From Bacillota bacterium (GTDB lineage Bacteria > Bacillota > Clostridia > Christensenellales > SZUA-584), in assembly GCA_023406895.1 (NCBI GenBank), contig JAEXTV010000028.1, positions 1-64,000 on the forward strand: 64,000 nt of DNA. Reading direction: 5' to 3'. Numbering within the stretch: the first letter of the stretch is position 1; the number at the start of each line of letters is the position of its first letter. Made by a program: the position numbers and the translations under genes. Shown here piece after piece: positions 49,573 to 59,006 of this stretch. The notes under the pieces are model-generated. The model ran no database searches. It was not told the origin of the DNA and was given only the letters and a program-made list of their open reading frames with translations.

Positions 49573-52500
49573 TTACTCTACGGATTTCAATGACTCTACC
49601 ATGGGTATTTTTTTAAGCCGCCCGTTCATAAACAGGCTGACCAGCTGGGCAAAAGCCAGCGTAATCACGAGTGCATACGCAAAGCTCACATCCTTTATAT
49701 AATTGCCAAACATGATGCCGTCCTGCTCGATGGAGACCATGATGAACCGGTGAAGCAATATGCCAAGGCCAAGACCGATCAGCGCCCCGACAAACGTCAG
49801 CAGAAGATTTTCTCTGAACACATAGGAGTATACTTCTCTGTTGAAAAAACCGAGCACCTTCACCGTAGCGATTTCGCGCAGCCGTTCACCAATGTTGATA
49901 TTGGTCAGGTTGTATAGCACGATGAAAGCGAGCAGCCCCGCACAAACGATAATCACCACAACAATGCTGTTGAGGCTCTTCACCGTATTGGCAAAGTTGT
50001 CGGCAATTGTTGAATAAAACGAGACGGACGCGACATTGCTGCTGCTTATCAGCGTGGATGCGAGGGCATTCTCAGCATCGGCGGAATCGCCCGACAAGCG
50101 GATCATCAGGCTGTTGGCCTTGGGGCTCAGGCGATAAGTTTCTTTATAGTATGCGTTTGTCATATAGATATAATGGAATATATAGTTTTCGGTAATAGCC
50201 GATACCCTTACCTTTTTTACGGCACCGTCGCCGTTATCGAGCTCAAACGCATCACCCACACCCACACCCAATTGTTTTGACAGCTTTTCCGTGATGACAA
50301 CGCCATCATCCGTCAGTGGTATTGACTGCTGCGATCCCCTGCCGCGCAATGTGATGAAATCTTTCATTCGATCGGTGTCGCCCACAACAATCAGCGAGGA
50401 TGACAATTCACGTGTTGCGTTTCGGCATGTCGCGTTAAGCTCCGTATCGGGCATATAAGAATCGACAGCCTTGTCATTCTTCAGAATCTCTTCCACTTCC
50501 GCTTTTCCTTCTTCGGCAGTACCGGGCACATAGCGCAGATTCAGATCGTACTTGAAAATCTCGTTAAACTGCTTGCTCACCACCTGGCTGATGGAATTGT
50601 TGAGCCCGAACCCCGCGAGCAGCAGCGCCGTACACCCCGCAATGCCGATAATCGTCATGAAGAAGCGCTTCTTATATCTGAATATATTGCGAGCCGTGAC
50701 CTTTTGAGAAAAGCTGAGCCGTTTCCACAGGAACCGGATACGTTCCATAACAATGATTTTGCCTGCTTTGGGGGATTTGGGCCGCATCAGCAGCGACGGT
50801 GTTTCCTTAAGCTCCTTATTACAGGCCACATATGTTGTCACCGTGGTCACCGCCATGCCCATGATAATGCTGATAACGATCAGCGGAACCTGCTCGATAT
50901 ATTCAAGCGGCGGCATTGTGTATTTCATGAGCCATGACTGGTATACAACCTTGGGAAAAATATACATGCCCACAATGCAGCCCGCCACCGCGCCCAAAGC
51001 GCTGGCGAGCGCCGCATAAATCACATATTTCGTCGCGACCGCGCGGTCGCCGTACCCAAGCGCTTTGTATGTGCCGATATTGATGCGCTGTTCGGCCACC
51101 ATGCGCGTCATGGTGGTCAGGCAGACGAGCGCCGCCACAAGGAAGAAAAACACCGGAAACACATTGGCAATTGATTCGACCGACTTTGTCGTCGACTCAA
51201 AATCCGCAAAGCTCACCTGCGAATGACGATCGAGCACGTACCACTGTGCATTGTTGATTTTCTCTATTTCATTCTCAGCCCGGATGATCTTATCCATGCC
51301 AGCATCGAGCTCGGCTTGTCCTTCCGTGCGCTTTTCTTCCAGATCCTTCTTGCCCTGCTCGTACTTCACCTTGCCGTCGGCAAGGTCTTTCTCCGCCTGC
51401 GCAAATTTTGCGTTGGCCGTCCTTTTCGCGGCAGCAAGCTTGCCCTCAGCACTGCGGATTTTGGCACGGTTGGCCTCAAGGTCCGCACTCGCATCATCCA
51501 GCTGCTGCTTCGCGTTGGTCACCGAGCTTTGGCCAAGGTTGTTGAGCCCGTTTATGGTTCCGAGGCCCTGGTCCGTAAGCCCCAGCAGCTGATCATATTC
51601 GCCGACCAAGCCCGCGAGACTCTCGCGTTCCTGATCGGAAATATTCGGATCATCAAGCTGGTGTAAAAGGTCGGCCCGGTTTGATTCTGCGTCCGAGCGC
51701 ACGCCGTTTAAATCTCCTGTGATGTTATTGAGTGTTTCGAGATCGTCGCCGTTCTCCGCCATGGTCGAATCGTACTGGGCTTTGGCTTTCGCATAATCGG
51801 CTTCACCATCTGCCAGCTGTTTCTTCGCTTCATTGATTTGCTGCTGCGCCATTCTGGACTGTGCGGCAAAGCTCTCCTTTTCTTTGGTCAGGTTCGCTTC
51901 TCCTTCCACAAGATCCATCTGTGCCTGATTCAGTTCAGTCTCGCCTTTGGCGATTTCATCCTCGTATTTTTTCTTTCCCTTTTCATACTCAGCTTTCGCA
52001 TCATCGAGCTGTTTTACGGCCTCCCCCTTCACTTCGGCGAGCCTGATGCCGCTTCTGTCCACGCCGAGGTTGTCGAGCGCGACCGTCACATTTTCCACCA
52101 CGTCGTCGTAAGGCGCCGAATAGGTGTTGAGCGGCTTCGCCCCCTCCACAGTCACCAAGGCTTCCGTATAGCAGGGGTAAATAAAGTCATCCTCTAGAAT
52201 CATCAGAAAGGTGGTGACTTTTCCGTTGCCGATCTCTGTCGACCCTTTGTCGTATGTGAGGTAATACGGCGTGATCACCTTGCCGACGATTGTAAATTCA
52301 TCGGTCTTCAGCGTATCTTCCGTAACAGGCTTTTCTTTGCCCGAATTGACATGAATCGTATCCCCGATATCGAGCCCGAGCTGCAGATATGAGGAATCCT
52401 CCAGCAGACATTCACCCGATTTTTCGGGATACCGGCCCTGCGTCACTTCCACCTGATTCAGTGTGTTTTCATCGCGCTGCGCTGGCAGACTGTGCAGCCG

Positions 52501-52812
52501 AAACACTGTTTCCATCGAATTCTGCGTGCTGACCACGTCGGCAAAATAGCCGGCCTGTACCTTCTGTACGCCCGGTACGTTTTCGATGGCGCCGATGTCA
52601 TCCTGAGTCAGACCAAGTGTGGACATGATACGCACATCCATCATATTGTATCTGTCAAAATACTGGTCCGCTGTATGGCGCATATCGGGCGCGGTAGCCC
52701 GAATGCCCGCAAAAAACGCCACGCTCACAAGAACAATGGCAAATATCGAAACAAACCGCGTCCATGAATTGCGGATTTCCCGAAGCAGATCCTTTATCAC
52801 AACGCCTTTCAT
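49573..52812 (-). CDS. FtsX/MacB-type ABC permease with large extracellular coiled coil
   Basis: A 1079-aa protein from the ATG at 52810-52812, one base behind the ATPase stop; a longer frame only overlaps the ATPase gene. After an N-terminal membrane segment (~15-35) comes a ~500-residue outer region with a MacB-like periplasmic domain (~40-255) and a long coiled coil rich in Ala, Glu, Asp and Lys (~265-515). Membrane segments follow near 551, 598 and 640, then a duplicated FtsX half with segments near 718, 954, 1001 and 1044. Such permeases do not usually transport through the membrane core but drive extracellular work or export lipids or peptides. It pairs with the ATPase at 52814-53572. 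Confidence 0.88.
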   Translation of the reverse strand: MKGVVIKDLLREIRNSWTRFVSIFAIVLVSVAFFAGIRATAPDMRHTADQYFDRYNMMDVRIMSTLGLTQDDIGAIENVPGVQKVQAGYFADVVSTQNSMETVFRLHSLPAQRDENTLNQVEVTQGRYPEKSGECLLEDSSYLQLGLDIGDTIHVNSGKEKPVTEDTLKTDEFTIVGKVITPYYLTYDKGSTEIGNGKVTTFLMILEDDFIYPCYTEALVTVEGAKPLNTYSAPYDDVVENVTVALDNLGVDRSGIRLAEVKGEAVKQLDDAKAEYEKGKKKYEDEIAKGETELNQAQMDLVEGEANLTKEKESFAAQSRMAQQQINEAKKQLADGEADYAKAKAQYDSTMAENGDDLETLNNITGDLNGVRSDAESNRADLLHQLDDPNISDQERESLAGLVGEYDQLLGLTDQGLGTINGLNNLGQSSVTNAKQQLDDASADLEANRAKIRSAEGKLAAAKRTANAKFAQAEKDLADGKVKYEQGKKDLEEKRTEGQAELDAGMDKIIRAENEIEKINNAQWYVLDRHSQVSFADFESTTKSVESIANVFPVFFFLVAALVCLTTMTRMVAEQRINIGTYKALGYGDRAVATKYVIYAALASALGAVAGCIVGMYIFPKVVYQSWLMKYTMPPLEYIEQVPLIVISIIMGMAVTTVTTYVACNKELKETPSLLMRPKSPKAGKIIVMERIRFLWKRLSFSQKVTARNIFRYKKRFFMTIIGIAGCTALLLAGFGLNNSISQVVSKQFNEIFKYDLNLRYVPGTAEEGKAEVEEILKNDKAVDSYMPDTELNATCRNATRELSSSLIVVGDTDRMKDFITLRGRGSQQSIPLTDDGVVITEKLSKQLGVGVGDAFELDNGDGAVKKVRVSAITENYIFHYIYMTNAYYKETYRLSPKANSLMIRLSGDSADAENALASTLISSSNVASVSFYSTIADNFANTVKSLNSIVVVIIVCAGLLAFIVLYNLTNINIGERLREIATVKVLGFFNREVYSYVFRENLLLTFVGALIGLGLGILLHRFIMVSIEQDGIMFGNYIKDVSFAYALVITLAFAQLVSLFMNGRLKKIPMVESLKSVE

Positions 52813-52813
52813 A

Positions 52814-53572
52814 TTACCACTCGATCCTCTCCACATCAGCCGGATGATCGTTGACGGACATCGCATCGACCCTGCCGCTTTTCACCTTAATTACGCGGTC
52901 TCCGATGGCTGTGAGCGCGAGATTATGGCTGATGACAATCACGGTTGTTCCGGTGCGTTTGCATGTTTCCTGCAGGAGCTTGAGAATGGATTTGCTCGTC
53001 ACATAATCGAGAGCGCCGGTAGGTTCGTCGCACAGGAGCAGCTTTGGATTTTTGGCAAGCGCTCTCGCGATGGCCACGCGCTGCTGCTCGCCGCCAGAAA
53101 GCTGCGAGGGGAAATTGTTTTTCCGGTTTTCCAGCCCCACATCGGCAATCACCTGATGAATGTCGAGTGGTTTGCGGCTCACCTGCGCCGCCAGTTCAAC
53201 GTTTTCCAGCGCCGTCAGGTTCTGCACCAGATTGTAAAACTGGAACACAAAGCCCACATCGTATCGGCGGTATGTGATCAGTTGACTGCGGTTGTAGCGG
53301 CTGATATTTTCATTATCCACAATGATGGTCCCCGACGTTTGGCTGTCCATTCCGCCCAAAATGTTGAGAATGGTGCTTTTACCCGCACCGCTTGCGCCTG
53401 TTATAACCACAAATTCCCCTTTGTTAATCACAAAATCCACGCCGGCGAGCGCCTCAATCTCAACTTCCCCCATATGGTAAATTTTCCGTACGTTTTTAAA
53501 CTGGATAAACCCCGTTGTTTCCGCAGCATCGTAAAGTTCCTCTTCGGCTGCAGATGTTCTTGCACTTGACAT
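52814..53572 (-). CDS. ABC transporter ATP-binding protein, LolD/MacB-type
   Basis: A 252-aa ATPase from the ATG at 53570-53572, eight bases after GGAGG. Walker A is G-A-S-G-A-G-K-S-T, signature L-S-G-G-E-Q-Q-R, Walker B L-L-L-C-D-E-P-T-G-A-L-D and switch I-S-H-N. The C-D-E-P-T-G-A-L-D form is typical of MacB/LolD/FtsE-type ATPases. It energises the permease at 49573-52812. The first ~22 residues before F-I-Q-F-K-N-V are an acidic extension. Confidence 0.93.
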   Translation of the reverse strand: MSSARTSAAEEELYDAAETTGFIQFKNVRKIYHMGEVEIEALAGVDFVINKGEFVVITGASGAGKSTILNILGGMDSQTSGTIIVDNENISRYNRSQLITYRRYDVGFVFQFYNLVQNLTALENVELAAQVSRKPLDIHQVIADVGLENRKNNFPSQLSGGEQQRVAIARALAKNPKLLLCDEPTGALDYVTSKSILKLLQETCKRTGTTVIVISHNLALTAIGDRVIKVKSGRVDAMSVNDHPADVERIEW

Positions 53573-53592
53573 ATCATTGACCTCCATATTTT

Positions 53593-54147
53593 TTATCCGC
53601 AGATTCGGACAGACTGACCGTTGCGCCGGTAGCAGACTGATATAACGAATCTTTTGTTTTCAATGAGTAAAAACTGATAATCGGATTGTGTTTCGCAGAT
53701 AATTCTCTGATCCGTCAATTTGAATACGATGTCTTTGAGCGGATAGGACAGCCCGTTTCCCATGGCTTTCACGCAGCTCTCTTTCAGCGTCCAGTATATG
53801 AAAAAACGTCTGTCGGGGTCTGGTGCGTTTTCAATATCATCGCGTTCGGCCCTGCTGCAAGCTCTTCTGGCGGCATATCGGGAAAAGTGACGTACCCTTT
53901 CCACGTCAATACCCACGGGTACGTCGCTGATCACACAGACGGCCACCCCTCTGCAATGGCTGATATTGAACTCAATGCCGGGGTAATCGCGCAAATAGGG
54001 CTTGCCCCATTCGTTGCGGACAACGCAGAGCCGCGATACGTCAAGCTGCTTTTCAACAAACAGAGCGTACGCCAAAAGCCATTGGCCATACCGGTGTTCG
54101 TCCGAAAAACCGCCCGACGTTTCGTTAAAATGATAACGATAGATCAT
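53593..54147 (-). CDS. Sfp-type 4'-phosphopantetheinyl transferase
   Basis: A 184-aa protein with the Sfp-family motifs G-I-D-V-E at 79-83 and W-T-L-K-E-S-C-V-K-A at 119-128, which bind Mg and CoA. It transfers the phosphopantetheine arm to a carrier-protein Ser. The likely substrate is the carrier protein encoded immediately upstream, whose stop overlaps this start as ATGA. It is slightly shorter than Sfp (~224 aa). Confidence 0.92.
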   Translation of the reverse strand: MIYRYHFNETSGGFSDEHRYGQWLLAYALFVEKQLDVSRLCVVRNEWGKPYLRDYPGIEFNISHCRGVAVCVISDVPVGIDVERVRHFSRYAARRACSRAERDDIENAPDPDRRFFIYWTLKESCVKAMGNGLSYPLKDIVFKLTDQRIICETQSDYQFLLIENKRFVISVCYRRNGQSVRICG

Positions 54148-54371
54148 TTCATCTTGACTTTCAGATAATCGGATAACTCACCCACCGTCTGCAAATTCTT
54201 GATCTCGACATCGGGAATCTCGATGCCCAACTCATCTTCAATATTGCCGACAATGTTAACGCAGTCATACGAATTCATATGCAGATCGAGAATCAAGTGC
54301 GTATTGTCGCTCAAATCGTTTTCATCCACATCCACATACTCAAGTATTTTTTTGCAAACATAGCTCGTCAT
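54144..54371 (-). CDS. Stand-alone acyl carrier protein
   Basis: A 75-aa acidic four-helix protein; AAGGAG before the ATG. The attachment site lies in D-L-H-M-N-S-Y-D, with Ser34 as the phosphopantetheine residue; the usual D-S-L is N-S-Y here, a divergent form. It overlaps the ligase gene by 32 bases and the transferase gene by four. It should carry the acyl group activated by the ligase. Confidence 0.9.
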   Translation of the reverse strand: MTSYVCKKILEYVDVDENDLSDNTHLILDLHMNSYDCVNIVGNIEDELGIEIPDVEIKNLQTVGELSDYLKVKMK

Positions 54372-56061
54372 TGTTAATTCTCCTTCTCATTTCTGCCTGT
54401 CGTTTTATTTTTTTGGTGGTCGTTTTTTCGAACTCCTGATCAACAATTTGAACATCGCCGATGCGTTTGTGCACCGGCAGCGAGCTGTTCAATCGGCGTA
54501 TATCGTGATCGAGCCTCTGGCCGATGTTCTCGATGGGATTCATGGAAAGATACGCTGAATCAAGGAATACATCCGCCGCGATGATTTCGCCGTCCTCTCT
54601 CTTTTTCGCGTAAACCATCACTTCCTTCACATACGGAATGGCGCTCACGGTTTCTTCAATTTCTTCCGGGCTCACATTCTTGCCGTTCGGGAGTATAATG
54701 AGGTTTTTCTTGCGCCCTGTAATAGTCAGAAAATTGTCTTTACTCAAGCGTCCAAGATCGCCTGTCCTGAAGTATCCGTCCTGTGTAAACACCTCTTTGG
54801 TATTCTTCGCATCCTTGTAATAGCCGAGCATCACGATATCGCCCGTAATCTGAATTTCGCCGTTGCCGTTTTTGTCAGGGTTCGCTATTCTGACTTGACA
54901 GCCGGGAAGAACGTGGCCGACCGTCCCCTTCTTCTTCCACGCGGAGGCGTTGGTGGATATCACAGGCGCACATTCGGTGATGCCGTATCCGTTAATGATA
55001 TTGATGCCGATTTCGTCGTACCTTTTGATGAGGTCTGCCCTTAAAGGCGCTCCGCCGCATACAATCTGCTCCAGGTTACCGCCGAACTTATCGAGTATGG
55101 GCTTGAAAAACAGCTGCCGCTTGTCGATACCGAACTTGCGCAGAAGGTTGCTGAATTTAATACCGTAAATCAGATGCTTTTCAAGATTGTTCTTCTTTGT
55201 TTCCTGCCAGATCTGTTTGTACATCACCTCAAGAAAAAGCGGCACCATGAGGCTCATGCCGGGCTTAAACAGCGCGATATTCTTCATAAGGTGCTTGAGG
55301 CTGTTGTTAAAACACAGTGTATTGCCCGTGTAGAGTATGCCGAGTATATGGCAGGTGCTCTCGAACGAATGGTGAATGGGCAGCACCGAAAAACTCACCG
55401 GGGTGACCTTGATAAAATGCATAAAGCCATATAAATCGGCCATGAAGTTTTGATGCGAAAGCATCACACCCTTGTTGGGCCCGGTGGTTCCCGATGTGAA
55501 CAGAATCTCGCACATGGCCTGCGGATCAATTTCTTTATTGGCATAGGTGTTGTTGCCGATATGCAGCAGCTTTCTGCCTTTCTCAATCAGCGTATGCAAA
55601 TCGTATGAGGCCGTGTGCGGCCCGGATGGATTCATCACAATAACGGATTTGATATTCGGGCAGCGGCTCAATATCTCATTGACCAGCGGCAAATACGTTT
55701 CCGAGCAGACAATCGCATCGGCGTCGCTTTTTTTAAGCAGCATGGCAATATCGTCTTTGAGCAGTTCTTTATCCAGCGGTACCACCACGCCCACACCGCA
55801 GACCACTGTCAAATACGTTAATATCCATGCATACGAATTTTCGGACAAAATGGCGATATGGTACCCATCCATGCCCAAATCCAGCAGCTTTGTGCCGAGC
55901 GCGAGCCGGTCTTGTTCAAGCTGAGAAAAGGTGTATTCCATAATGCGGTTATTCGCAGAAATTTCTTTGAACGCCGTCTTATCGGCAAACAGATTGGATG
56001 CGCGAATTGTAAGCTCGCGCATGTCGTTAAGTCTTTGAGGATGCATGCTTTTGTATCTCAT
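54340..56061 (-). CDS. AMP-dependent acyl-CoA/acyl-ACP ligase
   Basis: A 573-aa ANL-superfamily enzyme. The P-loop F-T-S-G-T-T-G-P-N-K-G-V lies near 188-199, N-G-Y-G-I-T-E-C-A-P near 355-364, and G-Y-F-R-T-G-D-L-G-R near 430. The Lys of the final motif is in E-K-T-T-T-K-K-I-K-R near 550. The overall pattern is that of long-chain fatty acyl-CoA ligases, but the adjacent carrier protein suggests transfer to ACP. First gene of the cluster behind the promoter at 56179-56206. Confidence 0.9.
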   Translation of the reverse strand: MRYKSMHPQRLNDMRELTIRASNLFADKTAFKEISANNRIMEYTFSQLEQDRLALGTKLLDLGMDGYHIAILSENSYAWILTYLTVVCGVGVVVPLDKELLKDDIAMLLKKSDADAIVCSETYLPLVNEILSRCPNIKSVIVMNPSGPHTASYDLHTLIEKGRKLLHIGNNTYANKEIDPQAMCEILFTSGTTGPNKGVMLSHQNFMADLYGFMHFIKVTPVSFSVLPIHHSFESTCHILGILYTGNTLCFNNSLKHLMKNIALFKPGMSLMVPLFLEVMYKQIWQETKKNNLEKHLIYGIKFSNLLRKFGIDKRQLFFKPILDKFGGNLEQIVCGGAPLRADLIKRYDEIGINIINGYGITECAPVISTNASAWKKKGTVGHVLPGCQVRIANPDKNGNGEIQITGDIVMLGYYKDAKNTKEVFTQDGYFRTGDLGRLSKDNFLTITGRKKNLIILPNGKNVSPEEIEETVSAIPYVKEVMVYAKKREDGEIIAADVFLDSAYLSMNPIENIGQRLDHDIRRLNSSLPVHKRIGDVQIVDQEFEKTTTKKIKRQAEMRRRINNDELCLQKNT

Positions 56062-56178
56062 GGATTTTGCTCTCCCTACGTAAAGTCGAATGTTTCTTTC
56101 AGCCCCTACTTTTCAAACAAAACCCAATAACAATGCTGTTTTTTAGCGATTGAACGCCTCTCTTTTATTCCCTATTTC

Positions 56179-56206
56179 ATAATAGATTAATGGATATTAA
56201 AGTCAA
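56179..56206 (-). promoter_or_regulatory. Sigma-A promoter of the acyl-assembly cluster
   Basis: On the minus strand TTGACT (56201-56206), a 16-base spacer and TATTAT (56179-56184), with a leader of about 110 nt before the ligase ATG at 56061. Confidence 0.68.
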
Positions 56207-56424
56207 TGACAGAATATGTCTTATAATATGTTTAAATGTTTCTTTTTGATGGAATAGACTGCCAATCTGGCGTATTTGGAAGTTGCTGGTTTATTGTGGC
56301 TCATTTAATAGGAAATTAGCAACAATGCATCCGGTTTGTGAGCCGGACTGTGAATTATATATGGTAAATAAGCAGGCTTTCATGGCATGGTTCAATGAAA
56401 ACTTATATCAAGAGGACAATGTTT

Positions 56425-56559
56425 ATGTTTAATAACGCCTTTTTGTCACTGAAAAAAGTGTTCTATGAAAATGCTGACGAATTTCTTAAGCTGTTACAAC
56501 CAAGTTTTTGGAATTCCTGCATGACCGCAGCATTATCGTGGATTTTTAGGCAGAAATAA
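56425..56559 (+). CDS. Possible small ORF of unknown function
   Basis: A 44-codon frame on the plus strand, with AGAGG nine bases before the ATG. It begins M-F-N-N-A-F-L-S-L and contains two Trp residues. No similarity is recognised and its end runs into the hairpin at 56557-56586. The ~590-bp stretch 56062-56651 around it otherwise holds only the promoter and that hairpin. Could be chance. Confidence 0.25.
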   Translation: MFNNAFLSLKKVFYENADEFLKLLQPSFWNSCMTAALSWIFRQK

Positions 56560-56586
56560 GCGCCGGATCATCAGACATGGCGCTTA
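56557..56586 (-). terminator. Hairpin behind the MsmK-type gene
   Basis: TAAGCGCC and GGCGCTTA form a perfect eight-base stem with a 14-base loop, ~65 bp after the MsmK-type stop codon. On the minus strand it is followed by a weak TTTCTG tract, so it is a moderate terminator at best. Confidence 0.45.
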
Positions 56587-56651
56587 CCTGCGGGCAGTTC
56601 GTTAACGGACTTCTCCGGATAACCAAAAGAAGTTTCTCACGCTTTTAATTC

Positions 56652-57779
56652 TTATTCCGCAGTCAGCAAAAGGCTCTTTTCCGTCTCAATATCAAACAGA
56701 TGGACGAAATCTCCGGGTATCATAAAGTTCACATAATTGGCTCTCCCGGGTTCAAACAGTGAACTGTTCAAATCCGTGACCTGAACGCGAATCACAACAT
56801 CCCTTTCCTCCACCGCCAAATGCAGATAGATTTCGCTGCCCATCATCTCCGAGACATCCACCTTGGCTTTTACAACACTGCCGCCGTTCTCAGTGGTGAG
56901 CGCCATGTGTTCGGGGCGTATGCCAAGCAGTACTTTGGCCGGTGCCTGATTGTTTTTTCTCAATATCTTCTGTTTGTCGGATGGGAGCATGATGTCCGCG
57001 CCCGCCGCGCGCACCGCATAATCGCTGCCCGAGAGCGTCAGCTCCGCCGGGAAAAAGTTCATCTGCGGTGTGCCGATAAAACCGGCGACGAATTTGTTAG
57101 CCGGACGGTTAAACACGTCCTGCGAGGTGCCGATCTGCTGGATAAAGCCGTCCTTCATGATCACAATCCGGTCGCCCAGCGTCATCGCTTCCACCTGATC
57201 GTGTGTCACATAAATGAACGTGGTATCGATGCGCTCTCGCAGTTTGATGAGTTCGGCGCGCATTTGGTTGCGAAGCTTTGCATCAAGGTTGGATAGCGGT
57301 TCGTCCATAAGAAACACCTTGGGCTCACGCACGATGGCGCGCCCGATGGCCACGCGCTGCCGCTGACCACCCGAAAGAGCTTTGGGCTTGCGTTTCAAAA
57401 GTTCTGTAATACCGAGTATCTCAGCCGCTTGCTTCACCTTCCTGTCAATCTCGTCCTTCTTCTCCTTGCGCAGCTTAAGCGCAAAAGCAAGGTTCTCATA
57501 CACCGTCATATGCGGATAAAGCGCATAGTTTTGAAAAACCATCGCAATATCACGGTCTTTAGGCGGCACCGCATTGACGAGGCGATCGTCTATATAAAGC
57601 TCCCCTTCCGAAATTTCCTCAAGCCCCGCCACCATACGCAGCGTGGTCGATTTGCCGCACCCCGAAGGGCCGACGAGTACGACGAATTCCTTGTCGGCGA
57701 TGTCAAGATTGAAGCTGTCCACCGCGACAACATTCTTGTCGTAGATCTTCTTGATGTTCTTTAATGTGACCTTTGCCAT
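56652..57779 (-). CDS. msmK: MsmK/UgpC-type sugar ABC transporter ATPase
   Basis: A 375-aa protein from the ATG at 57777-57779, where the family begins M-A-x-V-x-L-x-x-I; a longer frame lacks a ribosome binding site. Walker A G-P-S-G-C-G-K-S-T-T, signature L-S-G-G-Q-R-Q-R, Walker B V-F-L-M-D-E-P-L-S-N-L-D and the C-terminal TOBE/MOP-like domain (~245-375) with G-I-R-P-E-H are all present. These ATPases serve one or several CUT1 sugar importers. It probably energises the permeases at 60884-62642, from which it is separated by the regulator genes. Confidence 0.92.
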   Translation of the reverse strand: MAKVTLKNIKKIYDKNVVAVDSFNLDIADKEFVVLVGPSGCGKSTTLRMVAGLEEISEGELYIDDRLVNAVPPKDRDIAMVFQNYALYPHMTVYENLAFALKLRKEKKDEIDRKVKQAAEILGITELLKRKPKALSGGQRQRVAIGRAIVREPKVFLMDEPLSNLDAKLRNQMRAELIKLRERIDTTFIYVTHDQVEAMTLGDRIVIMKDGFIQQIGTSQDVFNRPANKFVAGFIGTPQMNFFPAELTLSGSDYAVRAAGADIMLPSDKQKILRKNNQAPAKVLLGIRPEHMALTTENGGSVVKAKVDVSEMMGSEIYLHLAVEERDVVIRVQVTDLNSSLFEPGRANYVNFMIPGDFVHLFDIETEKSLLLTAE

Positions 57780-58239
57780 ACTTCCCAGCTTTGCCGCGCA
57801 AAGCATTCGCTCCTGCGCGGCTCACCGCCGCCGTTTGACCGCTGACGGCAGTCTTACAGCAGGTCTCCACACTGCTGCACCGCAAGCCGATGCGGATTAC
57901 TCATGCCTCCTTTTTTCAGCGTGCATAAAACGGTATAAGTGGAGCCGCTCCATGCCGCATTTTTTGATTGCTAATAAATGGTTTGCGCGTCTTGGATGTT
58001 AGGCTTATCAACCCCATTCTCCACAGCTTTAAAGCAGCTCACGATGCCTCTGACAGCCACGCGGCGGCTTCGATGACAGCATGAATAAAAGCCGTGCCGC
58101 ATTCCGTTTATTTTAGTGCGGATAGCACTTGGCGTATTCAAGTTTGTCGCATGAAGCCTGTGCTTAAGCTTCATAGAAAAGCGCTTTAAAATAGAGGTTT
58201 CAGTCAGCCGTATGAAGCTTTTCAGATACTTGCGCTTTT
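57780..58239. other. Intergenic with interleaved inverted repeats
   Basis: No gene supported. AAGCTTCATA (58166-58175) pairs with 58211-58220 and AAAAGCGC (58177-58184) pairs with 58232-58239. The two pairs interleave, so they can form either hairpin or a pseudoknot. It lies just downstream of the YesN-type gene and may act as a terminator. No clear promoter for the MsmK-type gene was found. Confidence 0.45.
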
Positions 58240-58989
58240 TTAATTGGGACGGCTTTCAATGTCAGGTATGCTCTTGCTAAATTCGGAATAGCTGATTCCC
58301 GTATATTTTTTAAAACAGCGTCCGAAATAATTGGGGTCGGGTATGCCCACTGCGTTCGCTGTATAGAACATCTTTTCATTATCTTTCGCCAGCTGCATGG
58401 CCTTTTTCATGCGGCAATCCGTTAAATGCTCAATAAACGAGCTTCCGATTTCCGTTTTAAAGCGCCTGCTTAAGTAGCTCGGATTAAAGCCGAAGGTCTG
58501 GGCGATTGATGTAAGATTGAGGCTCGAATCCGTATAATGTTCTTCCACAAAGCGCGCAATCCGGCGGATGGCCGACGGCTCAATCTCACGCCCGTCTTCC
58601 GGCTCCTTGATCGGCTCCTCCACCGACTGGACGACCTTCTTGAGCAACTCATATATTTCGGAGCGGACAATGGGCTTTAATATATATCCGCAGACAGGCA
58701 GCCCGATGCATTGGCGCGCGTATTCAAATTCATCGAAAGCCGTCAGCACAATGATCTTGAGGTTCGGATAGCGGCTGACAGCAAGCTTTGCAAATTCAAT
58801 GCCGCCCATAAACGGCATGCATATATCCACAAATACGATGTGGGGCCTGATATCATCAATCTTGTTGATGGCCTCAATACCGCTGCCCGCTTCTCCTACC
58901 ACTTCAAGGTCGAGTGATTTCCAGTTGATAGATTTTTTTAATAGCAGGCGGGTAGGTTCCTCGTCATCGATAAGCATCACTCTAAACAT
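58240..58989 (-). CDS. YesN-type AraC-family response regulator
   Basis: A 249-aa protein. Residues 1-115 are a receiver domain with acidic pair Asp8-Asp9 and phospho-acceptor Asp55 in V-F-V-D-I-C-M-P. Residues ~145-245 are an AraC/XylS DNA-binding domain with two helix-turn-helix units (S-L-N-L-T-S-I-A-Q-T-F-G-F-N-P-S-Y-L then A-N-A-V-G-I-P-D-P-N-Y-F-G-R-C-F-K-K-Y-T-G). GGAGG lies 11 bases before the ATG. It follows the YesM-type kinase by 17 bp and should activate the nearby sugar transport genes. Confidence 0.92.
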   Translation of the reverse strand: MFRVMLIDDEEPTRLLLKKSINWKSLDLEVVGEAGSGIEAINKIDDIRPHIVFVDICMPFMGGIEFAKLAVSRYPNLKIIVLTAFDEFEYARQCIGLPVCGYILKPIVRSEIYELLKKVVQSVEEPIKEPEDGREIEPSAIRRIARFVEEHYTDSSLNLTSIAQTFGFNPSYLSRRFKTEIGSSFIEHLTDCRMKKAMQLAKDNEKMFYTANAVGIPDPNYFGRCFKKYTGISYSEFSKSIPDIESRPN

Positions 58990-59006
58990 CTTGCCCGAAT
59001 CCTCCT

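Noticed and set aside
57880..57935. Leader peptide (M-S-N-P-H-R...) upstream of the MsmK-type gene
   Set aside because: AGGAGG lies only one base before its ATG, too close for efficient initiation, and no terminator/antiterminator pair follows.
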